Part shown: positions 35,860 to 46,269 of the stretch, in pieces
Position numbering within the stretch: the first letter of the stretch is position 1
How the letters are laid out: each line of letters starts with the position of its first letter
Source of the DNA: Sequoia sempervirens
Lineage: Eukaryota > Streptophyta > Pinopsida > Cupressales > Cupressaceae
Length of the DNA stretch: 64,000 nt
NCBI GenBank assembly: GCA_007258455.2
Contig: VDFB02000001.1
Location: forward strand, 13,749,918-13,813,917
Direction: 5' to 3'
The notes under the pieces: model-generated
What the model was told of the DNA's origin: nothing
The model's input: the letters and a program-made list of their open reading frames with translations, nothing else
The model's database searches: none
Made by a program: the position numbers and the translations under genes

Positions 35860-36048
35860 TATCTCTCTCTTTCCCTCTCTCTGTCTATAATATAATAATA
35901 TATTAATAAATTTTGAAAAAATCATATATATATATATATGTATTTTGTATGTCGCCGTCCCCTACCGTCCCCTAAAAATGAGCCCCTAGGAAACGTCCCG
36001 GAAACGCGTCCCCAGCTGTCCCCCCGTCCCCGTCCCCAAAAGGACCTG
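35860..36048. repeat. Simple repeats and 3' subterminal CGTCCCC motifs
   Basis: (CT)n near 35862-35883, (TA)n near 35924-35939, then about six CGTCCCC-type motifs at 35953-36036 close to the transposon's 3' end. Confidence 0.75.
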
Positions 36049-36064
36049 GAACACAGGTAGAAAA

Positions 36065-36425
36065 TCATAATGTTTATATGTTTACCCCACTCTTGTTCAC
36101 ACCCACTCCCTGGCCACATGGAAAAATACAGTAGGCAGGTGATAATAAGCTCCTGAGATGGAAACGGTGGGAAATAAGCTCATGCAACAAGCAAATAGGG
36201 ATGAAAATGATATCATGCACTATGATTAAGGTTTTTTTTCCGTCTTTTGTTTTATGTGCCTAAGACATCACATTTAGGATTTTTTCAATAGGAGACATAA
36301 GGAAATGCAGGCAAAATGTTTCCATGGATTTTGGGATGTATCATACTTGCTTCTAGAATAGGAAATGTGTCCCAATCCCCAAGACGTGTCCTAGGGGAGC
36401 GAAGATGCATCTCCTTGCAACCTTG
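36065..36425 (-). other. Terminal part of the old hAT element, no gene
   Basis: Contains GGGACACATTTCC on minus and ends in the terminal repeat CTCCTTGCAACCTTG. Confidence 0.55.
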
Positions 36426-36433
36426 GTTAAATA

Positions 36434-37024
36434 AGGAATGAACTCCTAGTTAATTGCTATCAATTCGAGAGGAACTTGTTAGTCAACTACCATCAATTGA
36501 GGAATGATTGCTTATGATTGAGGAAGACTTGATATTTGATAATGCAAAAATCATTTTTTTTCCTTAGCTAAACATTGTGTTTCAACAATTGTGGCCTGCA
36601 AATGAAACCCTTCAAGTGTAGAGATTAGGGTTCTTAAGGACAAAAACCCATAAGTAGAAAATTGACATTCAAACTAACATTTGGAATACCATTAGTGTCT
36701 AGTAGCAAGCTATATTAGTTTCATGAACATCTATATGTTTATGTACTATTTTGAAGAAATATAAAAAATTAAAAAAAGTGTTATTTGCTATAGTCTTTCT
36801 AGGTTTGTTATTTTGTGTATTTTTTAGTTCAAGGCTTACTAGCTTGTGAAAGGGTTCAGAATAAAACAAAATAAGATATTAGTACTACATTACAATGAAT
36901 GACAAACAGACAAAGACAAGCAAAAAATGGCATACAAGGATAGAGAGCAAGAATCCTTCAACTTGATGAGATCCTTGAAAGATAGGCAGCAACAACTCAT
37001 CAATTTCCTTGGCTAGAGTATGTA
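36434..37024. other. No gene seen
   Basis: AT-rich spacer between the old hAT element and the next copia-like element; no supportable feature. Confidence 0.55.
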
Positions 37025-37029
37025 AAAGC

Positions 37030-37348
37030 TATTAGAAATATGGGAAGAGATCTAAGGAGAGTTTATAGAAACTCTAAATAAAATTTCCTACACATAATGC
37101 GCTTGCATTTTTCATATTATTTTGTTCAATACAATTGCATATATATAGGATTTACATATCCTATAGTATAGGAAACTACCTATAACAACTTGCTAAAAAT
37201 ACGAATTGTTTTAACAACTCATAATACACAAACAAATAATCACAACCAAATAACAAATAATCTATGGGAATGATGTGATATTCCCAACACTCATAACCAA
37301 CCTCCTAAACTATTATCTTATGCATCCTATGATGCAATACTCCTAACA
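37030..37348 (-). repeat. 3' LTR of the small copia-like element
   Basis: 319 bp. Upstream of it on minus lies the purine tract GATGCAATATGGGGGGG (37349-37365). Confidence 0.85.
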
Positions 37349-37419
37349 CCCCCCCATATTGCATCATTCTCCAAATGGGGATAGTGGACCAACCCACAAT
37401 CAGTAGCTCATCATAAGGT

Positions 37420-37798
37420 ATGAGTAGGGACATACACATCTACTCATGATAAGCAATGGTAGAACTAGCCTCAACACGCTTAGTGTACTTTCATCCACGG
37501 ATAGGGACAAACACATCTACCCATGGAACCAGGGATAGGGACTAACACATCTATCCAAGATCTTACAACAAGTTTGGATAGGGACAAACACATCTATCCA
37601 ACATAAATGTTATGAACAGGGACACACACATCTGCTCACAACAATTATGATTGGGGACACACATCCAATCATAATTACTCAACACTTGTGACTGGGGACA
37701 AACACTTCCAATCACTTCAACACCTTGATGAATGGGGACAAACACATCCATTCACTAACAACCAAGAAATGTGATTGGGGACATACACATCCAACCAC
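37420..37798. repeat. Array of nine hairpins with one conserved loop
   Basis: Nine inverted repeats share the 12-nt loop GGACAnACACAT (10 nt in unit 6), with loops starting at 37428, 37505, 37539, 37582, 37620, 37655, 37696, 37736 and 37779. Stems of 6-12 bp differ from unit to unit but pair: ATGAGTAG/CTACTCAT, GGATAG/CTATCC, TTGGATAG/CTATCCAA, AATTATGATTGG/CCAATCATAATT, GAATGG/CCATTC. Units 2, 5, 7 and 9 carry one or two mismatches. Spacing is 34-43 bp apart from one 77-bp step. Confidence 0.85.
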
Positions 37799-38006
37799 CA
37801 CTTACAAAACTTGTGAACCAAGTCCTTGTTGTCACGTATGCAACCACCATTGTAGATCATTGCCACTCTGATCACAAACGATATGAGATGATTTCCATTG
37901 CCACCTAGAAACCGATCTTGGCTTTAGTCATTTTGGCACATATAATTTTGTCACTAATGTAATTTTGCAACCCCATCGCTAGTGACTGACGAGAGGTTGT
38001 TGAACG

Positions 38007-39535
38007 TGTAGAAACCCCAGTTTCCCCTTCTTCCGTCTCCAACTGTCTTTCTGAAGTTTTTTTGAGAGTTTTGATGTTTTTGTGATGTTTTTGCAAATTT
38101 TGAGTTTTTTGACAATAAATGAATAGTACGGCTTTTCAAGAAATTGAAATAAATTCAAATACAAATAAAACTCTGTTAATGATGAAGAATTGATGCCAGT
38201 GTATTAATTTCACTTTCTGGAGCGATTACAAAAGATTTCTATTACATGCAATAAATAAAGCAAGGAATTTCCTGTATCTAATGAACCTGGTTTTCAGCCG
38301 CCATGAATGATATATGAGAAGGTACGGCTGTATTAATGATTGGCTCTTCCTCCAGTTTGGCGATTCAAAATGTCTCCAGCAACCCCAGCGCCCTAAATGG
38401 AAGTGGATTTGCAAGATAAAGGCAGGCGTCTTTTTTAATCTGTAAAGTACGGCTCAAGGACAGGTACGGCCTGACAGAAGTACGGCTGCAGCAGCCAAGA
38501 ACTTGTACGGCCTTCCCTGAAGTCTATCTCCAAGCCTCTGAAACAAATGAATATTGGCGCCCTGATGAATGGTAGATATTCTGAAGGTAATAATAACCTG
38601 AAACTCTGTAAAATGATAAATGCTCTTCTTTTTAATGGTACGGCCTGAATACTGAAAAGTACGGCCTTTGTGAATCTTCAACTACTAGGCGCCTTGAATG
38701 CTAAATGTCTTCTGGATAAAAACTATGCTGAAGCTCTGTGAATAAATGAAACCTCTGATGTTTGAATCAACTGTGATGCTCTGTGATTTCCTCTGAATGA
38801 AGAAATCCCACAACTGGCAGTAGATCAGGTGTTATTTCACACCCTCTGAACTGTTTCGATGGAGATGGCTCGTTCTCCAAAGAATTTCGAGATGAAACCC
38901 TAAGGTTCTGTTCTCTGGCAAAGACTTGATCAATTTCTGATTCTCCAATATCATAATGGCTCCGAAACCAAGGCAAATCCTCTTTATTGCACAAAAGTGC
39001 GATTTCCTTAAAGATAGGGAAATATTAAATATTTGACATTTTAATTCTTTTAATTCTTCAATAGTCTCCGTCAAATATTTTTAATATTAAATTAATCGTC
39101 AACTGGCCCCTTTTAATGTTGGGCGCCCCCTCAAACGGAATCACTTAAGTTATAATTAAAATATTATAACTTTATATTATATTCATCAAATAATTAATAT
39201 TTAATTAATATAATTAAATATTAATATCTCCCTCGTTATTCGTCCGATGACTGATCCGTCTGATGCTGACGAACACTGAAATGATCCCGAATGCTGCCAA
39301 TCTCATACTGCTAAAAATAGCAGGGGTCCCACACTGCCTGCCAGGAACTGCTAAAAATAGCAATTCTGCAAAAAGGTCTCCGATCAAGCCCAAACGAAAG
39401 CCAATTGATCAAACTGCCAATCTGACGCTGAGCCAAGCTCCGAAACGACCCTCTAACCACTTTGTCAGCCTACGAGGGTCTCATGATAGGCCAATCTCAC
39501 GATCTCTGATGCTCGCCAAAAATGGGGACATGACA
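38007..39535 (-). repeat. Solo LTR of another family
   Basis: 1529 bp, reading on minus TGTCATGTCCCC...TCTACA, with the perfect target duplication GAACG at 38002-38006 and 39536-39540. The start resembles TGTAATGTCCCC of the 2622-10430 element, and two TGCTA-AAAA-TAGCA palindromes (39308-39323 and about 39349-39362) match palindromes in that family. No interior remains, so recombination between two LTRs removed it. Confidence 0.88.
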
Positions 39536-39540
39536 GAACG

Positions 39541-40099
39541 TCCTCTAGCCTCAATTGCCTCCTGCCTCCAATAAAATTGTTACTTAGCAAATTTGTCTTT
39601 TGACGCTCATTTCATCAATTGCCTCCCACCCCTGATGTGAACTTCTTACAAGGAGTGTTGAGTACCACCGATCATGCACTCCAATTGACACAATTTTTTT
39701 AATTATAATTTTTAACATTTTTACATTCACACATACTTTTTATGACATGAAAATTACTAACTCTAAAAAATGGATCCTATTCTAGAATGACACAACTTCA
39801 CTTTGATTTGACACGATATTTCTATAAGAACTAATAAGACACCTAAATTAAATAATACAAAACTACTAATTTAAATGACTCAACTCTTTCACTTCAGGCA
39901 TCCCAGCAGAAAACATTATGAAGCATAATAAAATAATATATTTTTAAGACACCAAAGTAGACAATTACTAGACAATAACAAGAAGACTAAAACACTCTTT
40001 TTAAATGACTTTATCTTGATGATTCCATCTGACCCTACCTACTATAAAGGATTGCTTTTGGCACTAGCCCATAAAGCCCTCATTAGATCTCATGCCTCG
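39541..40099 (-). other. Interior of the small copia-like element, no gene
   Basis: AT-rich; nothing recognised beyond possible faint continuation of the tubulin fragment. Confidence 0.5.
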
Positions 40100-40440
40100 T
40101 TAATAAACTTATAATCTCTAAAACTTGGCATAGTGAATTTGGGAGTCTTGAAGAAATTGTCATAAAGTGCTATTTAAAAGTCCAAAACCATGCATTCATC
40201 AGCATTCTTCTACCAGCTGGTGCATTGATAGTGTAGCATTGTAAGGCTCCACAACTATGTCTGACATCTTCAGAGAGAAAATAGCATCATGCAATCAATA
40301 TACTCTCTGATCTTTGATATCAGCAGCATCCCCAATTGAGATCCCGTGCAGCCAGTCGCAGTTCTTGGCCTCCTTTAAACCCACAATTTCCTATGTGGTG
40401 TGATATAATCTACATGAAACCACTCCAGCGTATGATGCGC
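40100..40440 (-). pseudogene. Captured beta-tubulin fragment
   Basis: On minus, in order: KEAKNCDWLHG (tubulin KEAENCDCLQG), LLISKIRE and MML (LLISKIREEYPDRMML), SDIVVEPYNATLSMHQLVE (SDTVVEPYNATLSVHQLVE), then after a one-base insertion NADECMVLD, ALYD, FKT and PSF, matching residues of about 115-228 of plant beta-tubulin. The glycine-rich GGGTGSG signature is deleted and several frame breaks are present, so no protein could be made. It lies between the primer site and the rest of the element interior, in the same orientation as the element. The absence of any intron-like insert suggests capture from RNA. Confidence 0.75.
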
Positions 40441-40934
40441 CACCTTGGTGTGAAAAAAGTTCTCTCTTGATCCGCCTTAGTATGGTAGCATCTCTAGATA
40501 GGCAACATTCTTTTCATCAGATCAATCATTGTGTCTACTAAGGGCGAAGCTCAAGACAACCAATCAATGTGTCTATTACATAGATGTGAAGACAGTCAAT
40601 GAACTGAGCATCACGCCGAGCCTCTCTTTGATGGATTCACCTCGTCCTATGATGGTGACAAGTGGCAATGATGAAATGTGAGAAGGGCGAGTTTATCTGC
40701 AACTAAATTATCTGCAATGCAAAAGTTCTTCGAAACACTTCTCTAAACTTAATGTATCATATATCTCAGAAATGTTGTCTGCTGACAACTACATTACAGA
40801 TCACAACATGATGGTGATAATTGCAGAGACTCAAATCTCATTCTATTCCTTAAGTGTGATAGCCTGAGGCGAACCCAGTGGCAACCTTGTCATTCACAGG
40901 AATAGGATTTGTAGCATTCACCAAAGAATCATAT
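40441..40934 (-). other. 5' interior of the small copia-like element, no gene
   Basis: No convincing frame follows the primer site on minus; no Gag motif seen. Confidence 0.5.
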
Positions 40935-40949
40935 GCTGCTTTGATACCA
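40935..40949 (-). promoter_or_regulatory. Primer-binding site
   Basis: TGGTATCAAAGCAGC on minus, an initiator-tRNA-Met-like site with changes, directly after the LTR. Confidence 0.75.
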
Positions 40950-41262
40950 TATTAGAAATATGGGCAGAGGTCTGAGGAGAGTTTATAGAAACTCTACATA
41001 AAATTTCCTACACATAATACGCTTGCATTTTTCATATTATTTTGTTCAATACATGTGCATATATATAGGATTTACATATCCTATAGTATAGGAAACTACC
41101 TATAACAACTTGCTGAAGATACGAGTTGTTTTAACAACTCATAATACACACAAACAAATAATCACAACCAAATAACAAATAATCTACGAGAATGATGTGA
41201 TATTCCCAACACTAATAACCAACCTACTAAACTATTATCTTATGCATCCTATGATGTAATAT
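40950..41262 (-). repeat. 5' LTR of the small copia-like element, cut by a hAT insertion
   Basis: Matches 37030-37348 with roughly 15 differences. Its last 8 bp (TACTAACA) lie beyond the hAT at 44876-44883. Confidence 0.85.
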
Positions 41263-41355
41263 CTATGTTCCACCAAGTTTCTGGGACAGCGGGACGCATT
41301 TCGGGGACGGCAAATTTTTGAGGGGATTTTAGGGGATGGGGGGACGGCTGTATAG

Positions 41356-41358
<3 letters not shown>

Positions 41359-41417
<59 letters not shown>
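41359..41417. repeat. (TA)n(GA)n microsatellite
   Basis: About 14 TA followed by about 15 GA units inside the hAT 3' region; recurs at 61273-61331. Confidence 0.9.
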
Positions 41418-41420
<3 letters not shown>

Positions 41421-41705
41421 TTTAAAAATATAGGGAAATTTCAGATATCCATATGAGTAATGATAATCATAACAATCACCAATCATATTGACATATGCAT
41501 CATAGAATCGAATTATCGAACAAATTAATACTACAGCTACCTAATTACATCCATGGACCATAATTCATGTCAAATAGTCAATGTGCATATCATATAAAAT
41601 AATAAAATGCCCAAAAGGCTACAAGTTTGTACTACAAATGTCAAAATGACAAAGTCACAAGTGTCCAAAGGCAAAACATAGAAATAGAAAGTATGATGAT
41701 TGCCA

Positions 41706-44217
41706 CTACTCGGCATCTACCAACATTGCATCAAAATCAGACTCATAGTCTGAGTCACTGTCATCGTGAGGGGCTGGCTCATCTAATGGAACTCCAACCA
41801 ATCCCTCCTGTCTCTCCTCCTCATCAATTTGTGTGACGTCCTCTGGATCAACATCCCATCGTAATGCTGGAGTCTGTCTATACTCAGGAGTCTGATAGAT
41901 CCTGGAGTCGCAAAGCACTATGCACAGCCACTAATTTTTTTGCCCGTCTAGAGGTCAGCCTATTCCTCTTGATAGAGTGAATAAAGCCGTATGTTGACCA
42001 ATTCCTCTCTGCATAGAGGAACTAGCAACCTGTGAGAGGAGACAAAATTTAAAAACTAAATTAGTAATTTAAATTTACTAATTAGGACATTCAATTTAAA
42101 TTATGATTATATAAATGTTCAAACTTCAACACTAATCTAAATCAAATTATGTTAATCTAATGTATTACCTATGAAAGGAGGTGAACAGCAAGCGTCCTCA
42201 ATTGTGGTGCATCCTTCCCATGCCATGACCACCATCCAATAGGATCCCTTTGAGCTACTATAGTTCTATCTACCCTGGCCTCTGGTTTGCCGAATGTTGG
42301 ACCCGGAGATTAACAAAGTCAGTGAACTGTGTACGAACTAGACTGGCCTCCTCAACTGAATATATTTTTGCAAGGGCCCTCATAAACCCTTCTTTCACCT
42401 CATCATCATCACAAGGAGGCATCCTACTAGGTCTAGGTACATACCATTTGGGATTAAGAGCAAAGGCTGCCATATGAAGCGGGGTGTTCATAGTGTTCCA
42501 CCGCCTTGTCACAATGGGCCTAATTTTTTGCTCATATAATCCCGAATTAGGATCCCTATCAGAAATTGCTTTCTTCATTTTTCCAAGCATGGAGTCAAAA
42601 GTTTCATAAATCTCTCCAAGACTTGGAGAGTCTGTATCAGCATATCTAATGACATCCACAATAGGTGAAATGATGGAGCAAACAAATCTGCAAACAAAAA
42701 TTTGAAAAAAGACAAGTTAGAACTTAGAAAATAAAAAAATATTAATAATAAAATCATATATATATATTTTTATAAAATCAGCAATCAATAACAAATTATT
42801 AATTAACAATTTTTTACCTCACATTGGACCACCAATTATCATCAAGAATTTTTTGTTTGATGCTTCTCCCTTCTGCAGTGCTTGCCATAGACCATCTATT
42901 CCACTCTGAATTAACCATCATCAATTGTAGAGCCTCCTGTACCTCAAGCATCCTCTCTAACAAAATAAAGTAGCTGGCATACCTTGTTGCTACAGGCTTG
43001 AGAAATTCCTTCTTTGAAAATGTCCTAAAGAGGGCAAGTGAGGTGTGATGGTTGCAAATAAACATCTGAATGTCTCTAGCCTCTACAACCACCTGGTGCA
43101 CCCAATCCATCTTCCCTATGTCTTTCAATGCGTTGTTCAATGCATGAACACAACAAGGGGTCCAAAAGATGTGCTTGTAAGCACTCTCAACCATCAAACC
43201 TGCTAATCTGCACACACGTGCTGAATCAGTAACCACCTGCACAACATTGGTTGCCCCAACCTCCTCTATAGCCTCTTTCAAAATATTAAATTGGAATTCT
43301 GCATCCTTGCGCTTCCCAGAACAATCAATGGCTCTAAGGAAATATGAACCAGCTGAACATGTGACTATGATGTTTATAAGTGGCCGTTGTCTAATATCGG
43401 TCCACCCATCCATGATAATAGAGCAACCTGTTCTAATCCAACACTGTCTCATGTCCTCCATCACCACACTCACCTTAGAATATTCTTTGTCAAGGAGTGT
43501 AGTGCGTAATTTATTTTCTCCAGGGGGAATGAATGAGGTACCAACAACTGCCACATCTCTAAACATTTGTTTGAAGTAGGGAGAACGTGCTACATGGAAT
43601 GGGATAGCATGGGCATAGAAAAATTTGGCAATGGAAGTCTCTGCCACATCTTGTGCTTGCACATTGAACATATTTGCAACTGTATTTTGCTGCTCACTAG
43701 AAGTAGCAGCCTTCCTCTTCCCTCTTGTGGAAATATGAACATCACCCGCACCACTACTACCACTACCAACACTAGGACTACCAAGCATAGAGGGCATAGG
43801 TGAGGTTGAATGTGCGGATTGAGTTTGCATAAGCTGATCCATAGGCCTTCCTCCAACCTCCATGTGCAATCTATAACACTCTATCCTCTCAAAATCTTTT
43901 ATTTCTTTACAACCCTTGACCCCATGGCCTCCAAAACCCAATAGATGAGAATAGACTCTTGTATAGCTCCCATTATATTTATCTTTGCAAATGTGACATA
44001 GCCACAATCTACTACCCCCAGTGTTTTTCCCTTTGCCTTTGTCTACACGTGATGCTAGTTGAAAAAGAGGTTTTTTAGGATTAAAAGGGCCTTTTGCATA
44101 TTTTTTCAAATCTTCAAAAGGGATATCAAATGGGTTTGTTTGAGGCTACCCCATATGAACTGATTGGTTTTCTTCCCCCCTCTCGACATGCTCACTATCT
44201 TCACTACTACTGCTCAT
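41706..44217 (-). pseudogene. hAT transposase with stops and frame shifts
   Basis: Minus-strand gene with exon 1 44217-42818, intron 42817-42688, exon 2 42687-42169, intron 42168-42030, exon 3 42029-41706. It is close to the intact protein at 33289-35644: BED finger (WLCHICKDKYNGSYTRVYSHL), MDGWTD, VTDSARVC, CCVH, RRWNTMNTPLH, RNWSTYGFIHS and an acidic tail. Defects: TAG at codon 24 (44148-44146); a base lost in a G run near 42302; a stop created at the exon 2 end (TCA TAG where the relative has TCACAG); a base lost near 42012. The second intron is absent from the relative. Confidence 0.88.
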
Positions 44218-44888
44218 TTTGTTTTGTTTTGGTTTTTGCAAACTGAAAATTAAAAAAAAAACAAAAAATCATACATTTTATCATTTTAACTTAGAAAAAA
44301 ATGGAAGAAAATGAAAGATAATGGAAGAATAACTTACCTCTTTCACTTCTTTTGCTGGTTGCTGCCTTAATGCTCTCATTTTTTCCTCCTAAATGCTGGT
44401 TTTTCTTCTCCAACAACTCCTTCAAACCCTCCTCTTTCTCTTCTCACTTTTGCTCTTGGCTGCAATTTTATTTTGGCAAGTTAAAATGAGATCAAATGAA
44501 GGTAAGAAAATGTTTTAAGTGGCCATATTAGGGTTGGGAAGGCGTGGGGCCCACAAAGGAAAGAACTAAAAAAAAGAAAATTAAAAAAAAAATTGTTTTC
44601 GTGTTTTAAATGTTGTTGGGCGACGGGGGACAGCCGGCCGTCCCTGGGACGGTCGAGGGACCGCTAGGAGTCCCCTATCCATCCCCTGGACGGCTGGCCG
44701 TCCCCTTTCCGTTCCAGGACATTTCCTCTAATTGGGCACATCCCCTAATTTCGGAAACCTTTTGGGGACGGCTGTCAGCCGCCCCCCAGGAGTCCCCTGT
44801 CCCTGAAACGTTTTCAAGACGGGAACGGGGGGCAAAAACCTAGGGGACGCGTCCCCGTGTATCCTTGTGTAATATTACTAACAAAAGC

Positions 44889-46269
44889 CTGGACCAAACC
44901 ATGTCACTATGCCTCTTGGTAATGGTGTACAAAGGGAATCCCCATTTTCAACACCAAACCAAAACACCCCATTCAAATCAATCATTGGTAATAAACTAGC
45001 AAGATTCACTTTCTTGCAAAGATTTTTAACCACTTTAAACAAAAGGATGAGAAGACCAGTTATGAAACCAATGAATTAGAACAATAGTAGATAATAGAGG
45101 AGCAGATTGTTGACCCAAAAGCCGGGCAATTGCTAGAGGATAATATGGATGGTACACTTGTATGTAATCTCCCCTTTATATTCTTTATGGTTTTATACTC
45201 TTTTGTATTTTTTTTTTTTTTTTTTGAAACATGAAACAAACTAAAAATTGAAAATAATGATGGAAAATACTTGATCAAACCCTCAAACACTTCATAAGCC
45301 AAATATGTACCAAATTTTGATAAATTCAATGGCTAGTTCAAACAATAGGTCACCTTGAATGCTCAAATCAAATTCAAACATAAATTTGGAAACCCTCAAA
45401 GTCTGTTTTTATTGATTTTTACAATGATTACAAGCTGGAAATTGCTCTAAAACCAAAATCAAATCTGAAATTACAACTTTGAACTCACATAGACCTTATT
45501 GGAGTGGTGCAACTGGCTAATCTAGCTAGGTTAAGGGCTGTATGGACTGGTACAACAACTGTATGGCTGTGGTGGGAGCTTACAATGACCAAACAAACTA
45601 TTTTTAACCCTCTTTGCTACTGATGTAATATAGATCAGACCTTGGAAACACAAATCAGACCTTAAAAGTGCCAAATAAACATGCATGGACTATCCTCACA
45701 GCTGGTGCCTCCCAAATCAACAATTAATGTCTCAAAAGATAGTTTTCCACCCTTGAAAAATAATTTATGAATTTTTGTGTAGCTGGGCTACCTCCAAAAA
45801 TAGTGTTAAAAGACTCAAAACCCTTCAATGATGCCAACCAGCAGCTGGTATAACTGTAACAATTCATATCCAGCCCTTTAGGATGCCCAAAAACTTGCTA
45901 AAAATCTGAAACTCAATATATAAACCCTCAAATATGCATTCGTGATGAAATGATAATTTTTAATTGCCAGAAACACAGTAGCGACATTGTAACAAAATCC
46001 AAATCCACCACAAATCAGCACATTTGTGATTCCCAGATGAAGATTTTTAATAACATTCATGAGGCCAAACAGCCTATGGGGCCCTTGGATAAAAACCACA
46101 TGGAAAAGCATAAAAGCTCAAAACAAGCAAACTGCCAACACAACGCCTACTTGATCTCCATTTCCTTTTGGATCCTGGATCTTTTGCTATGTATCTTGAT
46201 CAAGTAATCTATAATTTTTGTTATCCTTTCTTATTTAAACAGGTTACTCAAGGAGCCCACATTTAAAAT
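44889..46269. other. No gene seen; poly(T) run near 45209
   Basis: AT-rich. A run of about 20 T at 45209-45228 could be the poly(A) tail of the reverse-strand LINE that follows, but the distance is large and no target duplication was found. Confidence 0.45.

Larger units (their letters stand above)
32353..36056 (+). mobile_element. Apparently intact hAT transposon
   Basis: 3704 bp flanked by the perfect 8-bp target duplication GTAGAAAA (32345-32352 and 36057-36064). Short imperfect terminal repeats read CTATGTTAC and, from the other end, CTGTGTTCC. Both subterminal regions are packed with GGGGACG/CGTCCCC motifs. The transposase reading frame is uninterrupted once one intron is removed. It is inserted in the 5' region of the older hAT element. 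Confidence 0.9.
19122..36425 (-). mobile_element. Old hAT DNA transposon, split by two large insertions
   Basis: The left end reads CAAGGTTGCTAGGAGA and the reverse complement of the right end reads CAAGGTTGCAAGGAGA, a 16-bp terminal inverted repeat with one mismatch. The flanks are ATTAAATA (19114-19121) and GTTAAATA (36426-36433), an 8-bp target duplication with one change; 8 bp is the hAT hallmark. Removing the gypsy complex (19537-29590) and the internal hAT element (32353-36056) with their duplicated targets leaves about 3.5 kb, a normal hAT size. Its decayed transposase reads on the minus strand. Confidence 0.8.
41263..44867 (-). mobile_element. hAT transposon, defective
   Basis: 3605 bp with the perfect 8-bp target duplication TGTAATAT (41255-41262 and 44868-44875), inserted 8 bp from the end of an LTR. 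The ends match those of the hAT at 32353-36056 (3' end CTATGTTCC; 5' end CAAGGATACACGGGG). The 14-bp palindrome GGGGACGCGTCCCC again lies 11 bp from the 5' terminus (44843-44856), and GGGACGG motifs crowd both ends (41280-41350, 44618-44860). Confidence 0.9.
37030..44883 (-). mobile_element. Small non-autonomous copia-like LTR element, with nested solo LTR and hAT
   Basis: The LTRs read on minus as TGTTAG...TCTAATA: 37030-37348, and 40950-41262 completed by 44876-44883 after the hAT insertion. The perfect 5-bp target duplication AAAGC lies at 37025-37029 and 44884-44888. The minus-strand primer site TGGTATCAAAGCAGC (40935-40949) and a run of seven Gs next to the 3' LTR fix the orientation. 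Without its guests the element is about 2.7 kb. The interior has no gag or pol; it holds a hairpin array (37420-37798) and a piece of beta-tubulin. Confidence 0.85.

Noticed and set aside
36000..36119. Gly/Arg-rich reverse-strand frame
   Set aside because: Also made of hAT subterminal repeat sequence.
37420..37798. CRISPR-like array
   Set aside because: Repeats with variable spacers in a plant transposon; the variable parts are the two paired stem arms and the constant part is the loop, which does not fit a CRISPR array.
43590..43856. Frames on the strand opposite the hAT transposase
   Set aside because: Shadows of the transposase coding sequence.
45209..45228. Poly(T) as the firm 3' end of the LINE at 46270-48850
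   Set aside because: Over 1 kb separates it from recognisable LINE sequence and no target duplication supports the link.
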